Of a DNA stretch of 5,063 nt, positions 1 to 5,063 are shown one piece after another. The notes beneath the pieces were generated by a model. The model made no database searches. It saw nothing but the letters and a program-made list of their open reading frames with translations, and was not told the origin of the DNA. Position 1 is the stretch's first letter. The number at the start of each line of letters is the position of its first letter. A program made the position numbers and the translations under genes. Source of the DNA: Deltaproteobacteria bacterium (lineage in GTDB: Bacteria > Desulfobacterota > DSM-4660 > Desulfatiglandales > HGW-15); the NCBI GenBank assembly GCA_016929815.1, contig JAFGIC010000409.1:1-5063 (forward strand), given 5' to 3'.

Positions 1-168
1 ATCAATTTTATTAGTAAAATATTTCTTGAGGACAGCCTATAAGAACCATAATAAACGATAACAGCAATCAAGTGCCTTAGATTTTGTTGATAATTTAAGA
101 ATATTTTATTATTAATGTTTGCATCTTTTTTCATTACATTAAATATTTCAAAAGCAATATCCTGTCAT

Positions 169-181
169 TATACGATGTATA
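169..181. repeat. Small perfect inverted repeat, possible operator
   Basis: TATAC (169-173) and GTATA (177-181) are perfect inverted copies around a 3-base GAT centre. The outer pair 168/182 mismatches and 167/183 matches. The right arm overlaps TATACT (178-183), which is one base from a sigma-70 -10 hexamer but has no good -35 partner. Dyads of this size can bind small helix-turn-helix repressors. In DNA this AT-rich a 5-bp dyad can also arise by chance, and no regulator gene is in view. Confidence 0.2.
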
Positions 182-200
182 CTTATGTAAGAAAGGCTTG

Positions 201-228
201 TTGAATCATTGGCAACAATACTTGTAAT
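201..228 (+). promoter_or_regulatory. Weak candidate sigma-70 promoter for hsdR
   Basis: TTGAAT (201-206, four of six matches to TTGACA) and TGTAAT (223-228, five of six to TATAAT) are separated by 16 bp. Transcription would start around 235, leaving a leader of only about 14 bases and cutting into the purine-rich segment before the hsdR start, which counts against it. Elements further upstream, such as TTGTTG (84-89) with TATTAT (107-112) at 17 bp spacing, are alternatives. Confidence 0.2.
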
Positions 229-248
229 AAAGAGGATATCGTAAACAA

Positions 249-2651
249 ATGACAAACATAAAGGACCTGTCTGAACGTGATATCTGTACTCAGTTCATCC
301 TGCCCAGCCTCATTAAATCAGGATGGGATCTGGAAAAGCAAATCCGTGAAGAGGTCTTTTTTACCGACGGGCGCATCTTTGTAAAAGGTCAAAAGACCGC
401 ACGCGGAGAACGCAAACGCGCCGATTTTATCCTTTATCTTAAGCCCAACATCCCGATTGCAGTCATAGAAGCTAAAGACAACAATCATTCAGTAGGCGCC
501 GGTTTGCAGCAGGCTCTAAATTATGCAGAGATACTTGATGTCCCCGTTGCCGTCAGTTCGAACGGTGATGGTTTTATAATGCATGACCGGTCGGGCTTTA
601 CCAAGATCGAACAGGAACTTTCTTTTGATAACTTTCCCACACCTTCAGAGCTTTGGAAGATCTACAAGCAGTATAAAAAGATTGAGACGTCTGAACAGGA
701 AGAGATAGCTGCCTTTGATTACTTCTTTGACGGCTCAGGACGAGCCCCACGCTATTATCAACAAATTGCAATCAACCGAACGGTAGAGGCCATTGCCAGA
801 GGACATAACAGAATCTTGCTTGTAATGGCAACCGGAACAGGCAAGACATATACAGCCTTCCAGATAATCTACAGGCTCTGGAAGAGCGGATATAAGAAAA
901 GGATCTTATTCTTGGCGGACCGTAATATCCTGATTGACCAGACCAAACGCAAGGATTTTAAGCACTTCAAAGACCGCATGACGATCATCAAGAAAAAGAA
1001 GATCGATAAGGCCTATGAGATATACCTTGCATTGTATCAGGGCTTGACCAACTACAATGAAGATAAGGACGCCTATAGGGAATTCAGTAGGAATTTTTTC
1101 GATCTCATAGTTGTCGACGAGTGCCACCGCGGCAGCGCGGATGCAGACAGCGCCTGGCGCGCGATCCTGGAGTATTTTGACTCCGCCATCCAGATAGGCC
1201 TTACGGCCACTCCCAAGGAGACAAAAGAGATATCCAATATAGAATATTTTGGAGAGCCGATTTACACCTATACCCTCAAGCAGGGCATAGAGGACGGCTT
1301 CCTAGCGCCATATAAGGTCATTCGTGTCGGGCTTAATACGGATCTGGAGGGATGGAGGCCGGAGGCAGGGAAGACAGATAAATTCGGCAATGAGGTTGAA
1401 GATCGTATCTATAATATCAAGGATTTCGATAAAAACCTGGTTATAGATGAAAGGACGCAACTGGTCGCAAAAAAGGTATCCGAATATCTGACCAGGACAA
1501 ACCGTTATGACAAGACTATCGTCTTTTGCGTGGACATAGAGCACGCCGAACGCATGCGCCAGGCCCTGGCCGTTGAAAACCCCGATCTTGTCCTTGAAAA
1601 TCATAAATACATTATGCGCATAACCGGGGATGATGATGAGGGCAAGAGGGAAGTAGATAATTTCATTAATCCCGAGGAGCGCTATCCCGTTATTGCTACG
1701 ACATCAAAATTGATGACCACCGGCGTTGACGCAGAGACATGCAAACTGATCGTGCTTGATTCCAATATTAAATCCATGACCGAATTCAAGCAGATCATAG
1801 GCCGAGGTACACGCATTAATGAGGAATTCGATAAGACCTTTTTTGCCATAATGGACTTCAGAAATGTAACGGATCTGTTTGCCGATCCGGCCTTTGACGG
1901 CGAACCGGTAATGATCAAGAAAATCAAAGGTGAGGAAGAATTGAAGGATGAAGACATCTATCCTGAGGAGGATGAGCCGATCATTGATCCTGAGACCGGG
2001 ATGGCCGTCGATTTTGGGGAAAAAGAGCTCGCCGACTATAAAGACCATCCTGCGATAATCCCAGGGGGGTTGATAATGGCCGATCCTCCGGCAAAGGTCT
2101 ATGTTGCCGGGGTGGATGTATCCGTACTGAATGAACGTGTGCAGCATCTGGATGTAAATGGCAGGCTTATCACCGAGAGCCTTAAGGATTATACTAAAAA
2201 GGGGATATTAAAGGAGTTTCGCTCTCTTAATGATTTTCTTTCACACTGGAATGGGGCGACCAAAAAGAAGGCTATTATTGCAGAGCTTGAATCACGCGGA
2301 ATAATTCTTGAAAATTTGATGGAAGAGGTTAAAAAGGATCTGGACATATTTGATCTCATCTGTCACATAGCCTGGGATATGCCTGCCCTCACCCGAAGAG
2401 AAAGGGCGGATCGTGTAAGGAAGAGAAACTATTTTACAAAATTTGGAGACAAGGCCCGTTTGGTGATAGATGGGCTTCTAAACAAATATGCAGATGAAGG
2501 CATCATCAACATTGAAGATCTTGCAGTCCTGCGCATCGATCCCTTTAATAAAATCGGCACCCCTGCCGAGATTATCCAGCTGTTCGGAGGAAGGGATCAA
2601 TACCTGCATGTGATTGAAGAGCTGGAGCACGAGCTATATGCAGCGGCTTAA
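249..2651 (+). CDS. hsdR: Type I restriction enzyme R subunit (HsdR), EcoEI-like
   Basis: This is the motor and nuclease subunit of a Type I restriction enzyme. It joins the M2S methylase, translocates DNA by ATP hydrolysis and cuts away from the recognition site. The N-terminal nuclease domain shows the PD-(D/E)xK pattern: D59 in RADF, E74-A-K76, then a QxxxY element (Q88 to Y92). The superfamily 2 helicase core follows: Walker A MATGTGKT (193-200), LFLADRN (220-226), DECH box (290-293), LTATP (318-322), TTGVDAE (490-496) and QIIGRGTR (515-522). An acidic stretch (about 561-592) leads into a C-terminal region (about 620-795) like the EcoEI R C-terminal family, which contacts the methylase. 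The 800-residue length suits Type IB and is much shorter than EcoKI-type HsdR. ATG 249 is the first possible start because TAA at 228-230 is in frame upstream; AGAGG (231-235) is a rather distant (13 nt) ribosome site. No key motif is missing. First gene of an R-M-S operon. Confidence 0.97.
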   Translation: MTNIKDLSERDICTQFILPSLIKSGWDLEKQIREEVFFTDGRIFVKGQKTARGERKRADFILYLKPNIPIAVIEAKDNNHSVGAGLQQALNYAEILDVPVAVSSNGDGFIMHDRSGFTKIEQELSFDNFPTPSELWKIYKQYKKIETSEQEEIAAFDYFFDGSGRAPRYYQQIAINRTVEAIARGHNRILLVMATGTGKTYTAFQIIYRLWKSGYKKRILFLADRNILIDQTKRKDFKHFKDRMTIIKKKKIDKAYEIYLALYQGLTNYNEDKDAYREFSRNFFDLIVVDECHRGSADADSAWRAILEYFDSAIQIGLTATPKETKEISNIEYFGEPIYTYTLKQGIEDGFLAPYKVIRVGLNTDLEGWRPEAGKTDKFGNEVEDRIYNIKDFDKNLVIDERTQLVAKKVSEYLTRTNRYDKTIVFCVDIEHAERMRQALAVENPDLVLENHKYIMRITGDDDEGKREVDNFINPEERYPVIATTSKLMTTGVDAETCKLIVLDSNIKSMTEFKQIIGRGTRINEEFDKTFFAIMDFRNVTDLFADPAFDGEPVMIKKIKGEEELKDEDIYPEEDEPIIDPETGMAVDFGEKELADYKDHPAIIPGGLIMADPPAKVYVAGVDVSVLNERVQHLDVNGRLITESLKDYTKKGILKEFRSLNDFLSHWNGATKKKAIIAELESRGIILENLMEEVKKDLDIFDLICHIAWDMPALTRRERADRVRKRNYFTKFGDKARLVIDGLLNKYADEGIINIEDLAVLRIDPFNKIGTPAEIIQLFGGRDQYLHVIEELEHELYAAA

Positions 2652-2654
2652 AAT

Positions 2655-2694
2655 CTCCCTCGCCTCTTGCGGGAGAGGGCCGGGTGAGGGGGAG
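2655..2694. repeat. GC-rich imperfect palindrome, probably a dispersed repeat
   Basis: CTCCCTC (2655-2661) can pair with GAGGGGGAG (2686-2694) with one wobble. Alternatively CCCTCGCC (2657-2664) pairs with GGGAGAGGG (2671-2679), with one G-A mismatch and a short loop, so two competing hairpins are possible. Read on the - strand, the element has the CCCTCACCC...CCCTCTCCC pattern that I recognise from short palindromes scattered between genes in many bacterial genomes. It is much richer in GC than the bases after it. No T-run follows either hairpin (the next bases are CTTATTAG), so it is not a standard terminator. It could act as a transcript stabiliser or partial attenuator between hsdR and hsdM. 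Confidence 0.55.
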
Positions 2695-2712
2695 CTTATT
2701 AGTTTAATGATT

Positions 2713-2716
2713 AGGA
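2713..2716 (+). promoter_or_regulatory. Ribosome binding site of hsdM
   Basis: AGGA lies 6 bases before the hsdM ATG, a near-ideal spacing. It sets the hsdM start and lets hsdM be translated independently of hsdR, which ends 71 bp upstream. TTTAAT (2703-2708) resembles a -10 element, but its -35 position falls in the GC-rich palindrome and does not match, so a separate hsdM promoter is not supported. Confidence 0.6.
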
Positions 2717-2722
2717 CCTTAA

Positions 2723-4156
2723 ATGAAAAATATCGGAAACACAATTAAGACGTTACAGAATATAATGCGCAAGGACCCCGGCGTTTCCGGGGACGCACAA
2801 CGGATTGAGCAACTGGGCTGGCTAATTACCTTAAAGATACTTGATGACAAGGAAAAAGAGCTCAAGCTGATCGATGATAAATACAAATCACCCATCCCAA
2901 GTTTTTTACACTGGCGCAAATGGGCCGGGGATGATGAAGGAATGACCGGGGATGAGCTCAGGGTCTTTGTAGATTCAACCCTGATGCCCAAGCTTAAAAA
3001 CCTTGATATCAGCTCCGGGAATAAACTTGCCTTGATTATCCGTGAGATCTTTGAGGGCACCAACAACTATATGAAGAACGGCACAATCATCCGGCAGGTG
3101 CTCAATGAGCTCAATAAGATCGATTTCAACAGCTCGGAAGACCGCCACATGTTCGGAGATATTTATGAAACGATCCTGCGCGATCTCCAAAGCGCAGGCA
3201 ACTATGGTGAGTTCTATACCCCGCGCGCCATAACAGAGTTCATAACGGAAATGGTCAATCCCCGTTTAAATGAAAAGGTCCTGGACCCGGCATGCGGCAC
3301 AGGCGGGTTTTTAACCAGCGCAATAGAAAATATCCGCAAAAAGGACGTCAAGGGAGTTGATGATATCAAGACCCTGGAAAAGACGATCCACGGCATGGAA
3401 CTGAAACCCTTGCCCTTTATGCTTTGTGTAACAAATCTTATTCTTCATGATATTAGTGTGCCCAACATAGATTACACTGACAGCCTGAACCGTGAATACA
3501 CATCCATCGGACAAAAAGATAAGGTAGACGTGATCCTGGCTAATCCTCCTTTCGGCGCATCGGTTGCAGACAAGGTGGAAACAAATTTTCCGGTTAATTT
3601 CAGGACAACAGAGAGCGCTGATCTATTTCTGATGTTGATGGTGCGTTATCTCAAAGATGGAGGGAGGGCTGGTATTGTGCTGCCTGACGGTTCACTGACG
3701 GGTGATGGAGTCAAACAAAGAATCCGACAGCATTTCCTGGAAAACTGCAACCTGCATACTATTGTCCGTTTGCCTAACTCGGTGTTTCAACCCTATGCCA
3801 GTGTAGCGACAAATCTGCTATTCTTTGAGAAAGGCAAGGCAACAAAGGAGGTCTGGTATTGGGAACACAAGCTTCCTGAAGGCGTTAAGGCTTACAGCAA
3901 AACCAAGCCTATTCAAAAAAGTGAATTTGATGGGCTCAAGAAATGGTGGAGGAAGCGTAAAGAGAATGAACAGGCCTGGAAGATCTCAATCGATACAATT
4001 ATCTCAAACGGCTATAACCTTGATATCAAGAATCCCCATATACCTGAAGAGACGCATCAGTATTCCAGCATGGAACTGGTGTCCATGCTTCATGATTCAT
4101 TCAGAAAGAGTAATGACCTCCTCGATAAATTAAAAAGTGAGCTTAAAAATGCCTGA
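2723..4156 (+). CDS. hsdM: Type I DNA methyltransferase M subunit (HsdM), adenine-N6
   Basis: This is the modification subunit. Two copies bind one HsdS and transfer a methyl group from SAM to the N6 of one adenine on each strand of the target; the same M2S core recruits HsdR for restriction. Residues 1-140 are the helical HsdM N-terminal domain. The N6-adenine methylase domain follows: motif X GEFYTPR (162-168), motif I DPACGTGGF (188-196) for SAM, an acidic residue E226 in HGMELKP that probably contacts the ribose, and catalytic motif IV NPPF (274-277). LPDGSL (320-325) and ATNLLFF (362-368) are further family blocks. The C-terminus (about 445-475) is helical and probably packs on HsdS. The order X-I-IV without its own recognition domain is the gamma arrangement usual for HsdM. 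The 477 residues fit the Type IB size and are shorter than EcoKI HsdM. No key residue is lost. The stop overlaps the hsdS start by 8 bp. Confidence 0.97.
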   Translation: MKNIGNTIKTLQNIMRKDPGVSGDAQRIEQLGWLITLKILDDKEKELKLIDDKYKSPIPSFLHWRKWAGDDEGMTGDELRVFVDSTLMPKLKNLDISSGNKLALIIREIFEGTNNYMKNGTIIRQVLNELNKIDFNSSEDRHMFGDIYETILRDLQSAGNYGEFYTPRAITEFITEMVNPRLNEKVLDPACGTGGFLTSAIENIRKKDVKGVDDIKTLEKTIHGMELKPLPFMLCVTNLILHDISVPNIDYTDSLNREYTSIGQKDKVDVILANPPFGASVADKVETNFPVNFRTTESADLFLMLMVRYLKDGGRAGIVLPDGSLTGDGVKQRIRQHFLENCNLHTIVRLPNSVFQPYASVATNLLFFEKGKATKEVWYWEHKLPEGVKAYSKTKPIQKSEFDGLKKWWRKRKENEQAWKISIDTIISNGYNLDIKNPHIPEETHQYSSMELVSMLHDSFRKSNDLLDKLKSELKNA

Positions 4157-5063
4157 TTGGAAACGAGTGAGAATAACTTTTCCGACAGTCAAGCTTGGAC
4201 AATATATTGAACCAGTCAAGCGGACGGTAGCCGAAACCAATAGTGATGATTATTCAACTGTTTATGGTGTCACAAACACTGAAGGTATAACAATAACTGG
4301 CAAAATATCCAGCAAAGATGTTTCAAATTATATTGCTATCGATCAGGGATGTTTTGCATATAATCCTTACAGAATTAATGTTGGCTCGATCGGTTTTATT
4401 CATAGGGGAATCAAAGGTTGTGTGAGTCCCGCTTACGTTGTCTTTAAGACAAGGCCTGAATTCAATCCCGAGTTGTTATTTCTTTATTTGAAAAGTGATT
4501 TTGGAAATCATTTAATTAATTGGTATGGAAATCGTGGTGGAGTCCGAAATGCTCTTAGATATGAAGACCTATGCAAAATTGATGTTCCTAAACTTGATTT
4601 AAAAAAACAATATTTTTTGTTAGATGAAATTACTCGCACGAAGGCATTAGCAGCCACTCTTTCTTCTGAAATGGATGCGCAATTTTTACAGCTCAGACAA
4701 CTTCGTCAGAAAATCCTACAAGAAGCCATAGAAGGCAAGCTCACAGCTGAATGGCGGCAAAAGAATCCTTCATTAATCAAAGGTGAAAATCACGCCTCAA
4801 AATTACTTGAAAAAATCAAAGCAGAAAAGATGAGGTTGGTTGAGGGAGGAAAGATTAAAAAAGAAAAGCCCCTTCCACCAGTCACTGATTCTGAAAAGCT
4901 ATTTGAACTGCCTGATGGTTGGGTATGGTGTAGATTACAGGATATTTGTGGTGAATTTTATACAGGACCATTTGGATCAATGCTTCATAAATCGGATTAT
5001 ATCGAAAAAGGTATTCCTATCGTAAATCCGATGAATATTGTTGATGGCAGAATATATCCTGAT
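4149..5063 (+). CDS. hsdS: Type I specificity subunit (HsdS), 3' end cut by window edge
   Basis: HsdS determines which split DNA sequence the complex recognises. The frame is open for 305 codons to the last base with no stop, so perhaps half to two thirds of the protein is present. Residues 1-155 form the first target-recognition domain, starting W-K-R-V...VKLG, with FAYNPYRINVGSIGF (69-83) and CVSPAYVVF (91-99) blocks typical of these domains. Residues 155-205 are the central conserved coiled coil, including LRQLRQKILQEAIEGKLTAEW (182-202), which separates the two domains and docks HsdM. After a charged linker (207-250), LPDGWVW (254-260) opens the second recognition domain, with GPFGSMLHKSDY (273-284) and GIPIVNPMNI (288-297). 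The ATG overlaps the hsdM end by 8 bp and has only a weak ribosome site, suggesting translational coupling. GTG at 4137 is an alternative in-frame start, bounded by TAA at 4131-4133. Visibly more AT-rich than hsdM. The recognised sequence cannot be read from this. Confidence 0.94.
   Translation, partial: MPDWKRVRITFPTVKLGQYIEPVKRTVAETNSDDYSTVYGVTNTEGITITGKISSKDVSNYIAIDQGCFAYNPYRINVGSIGFIHRGIKGCVSPAYVVFKTRPEFNPELLFLYLKSDFGNHLINWYGNRGGVRNALRYEDLCKIDVPKLDLKKQYFLLDEITRTKALAATLSSEMDAQFLQLRQLRQKILQEAIEGKLTAEWRQKNPSLIKGENHASKLLEKIKAEKMRLVEGGKIKKEKPLPPVTDSEKLFELPDGWVWCRLQDICGEFYTGPFGSMLHKSDYIEKGIPIVNPMNIVDGRIYPD

Larger units (their letters stand above)
1..248. other. AT-rich leader upstream of hsdR, no gene seen
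   Basis: This stretch is strongly AT-rich and stop-dense on both strands, with no convincing coding frame. The last codons of an upstream gene could lie in the first 42 or 61 bases, where two + frames stay open to a TAA, but nothing in them supports that. No tRNA-like fold and no hairpin followed by a T-run was found. The region most likely carries the promoter for the restriction operon. Two weak signals inside it are listed separately. Confidence 0.6.

Noticed and set aside
1..61. C-terminal end of an upstream + strand gene (frames open to TAA at 40-42 or 59-61)
   Set aside because: Too short to judge, and neither tail resembles a known family. The AT-rich composition fits non-coding DNA.
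2064..2069. Run of six G in hsdR as a possible phase-variable tract
   Set aside because: Phase-variable homopolymers are usually longer, and the reading frame is intact on both sides.
1704..2147. 147-codon open frame on the - strand, and other shorter antisense frames within hsdR and hsdM
   Set aside because: They lie entirely inside genes with strong family motifs, show no recognisable domains themselves, and are explained by the codon bias of the sense genes.
2655..2694. Intrinsic terminator after hsdR
   Set aside because: The hairpin potential is good but no T-run follows, and hsdM begins within 30 bases without a convincing promoter of its own.
3825..4133. 102-codon + frame nested in the 3' part of hsdM
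   Set aside because: The product is rich in R, S and I without any family pattern, and the overlapping hsdM frame is clearly the real one through to its stop.
4601..4607. Run of seven A that forms an in-frame A AAA AAA slippery-type heptamer in hsdS
   Set aside because: Runs of this length are expected in AT-rich genes. There is no obvious downstream stimulatory structure and the zero frame continues with conserved HsdS sequence, so neither programmed frameshifting nor phase variation is supported.
4840..5025. 61-codon + frame nested in hsdS
   Set aside because: The overlapping hsdS frame encodes the conserved start of the second recognition domain (LPDGWVW and GPFGS), so this frame is a shadow.

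Overview
The window holds most of one Type I restriction-modification locus in the order hsdR - hsdM - hsdS, all on the + strand. It starts with about 250 bp of AT-rich, apparently non-coding DNA and ends inside hsdS. Gene order, subunit sizes (800-residue HsdR, 477-residue HsdM) and an EcoEI-like HsdR C-terminus point to the Type IB (EcoAI/EcoEI-like) branch. Host: a bacterium of moderate GC. A GC-rich palindrome between hsdR and hsdM resembles short palindromes scattered through many Proteobacteria-like genomes, but the sequence does not allow a firm taxonomic call.

Layout: 1-248 is a leader with a weak candidate promoter and a small inverted repeat. 249-2651 is hsdR, the DNA translocase and nuclease, with every expected motif present. 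2652-2722 is a 71-bp gap filled largely by the GC-rich palindrome, followed by a good ribosome binding site. 2723-4156 is hsdM, the adenine-N6 methyltransferase, with intact SAM-binding and catalytic motifs. From 4149 to the end runs hsdS, the specificity subunit. It overlaps hsdM by 8 bp and stays open for 305 codons, covering the first target-recognition domain, the central coiled coil and the start of the second recognition domain.

How the genes work together: HsdS reads a split asymmetric DNA site with its two recognition domains. Two HsdM bind its conserved helices and methylate one adenine per strand, protecting host DNA. HsdR joins this M2S core and, when it meets unmethylated sites, translocates DNA by ATP hydrolysis and cuts at a distance. 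All the catalytic residues I can check are intact, so the system looks functional as far as it is visible.

I see no undescribed system here. The points worth a second look are the palindrome in the hsdR-hsdM gap, the sharp AT shift into hsdS, and an operator-like inverted repeat upstream of hsdR.
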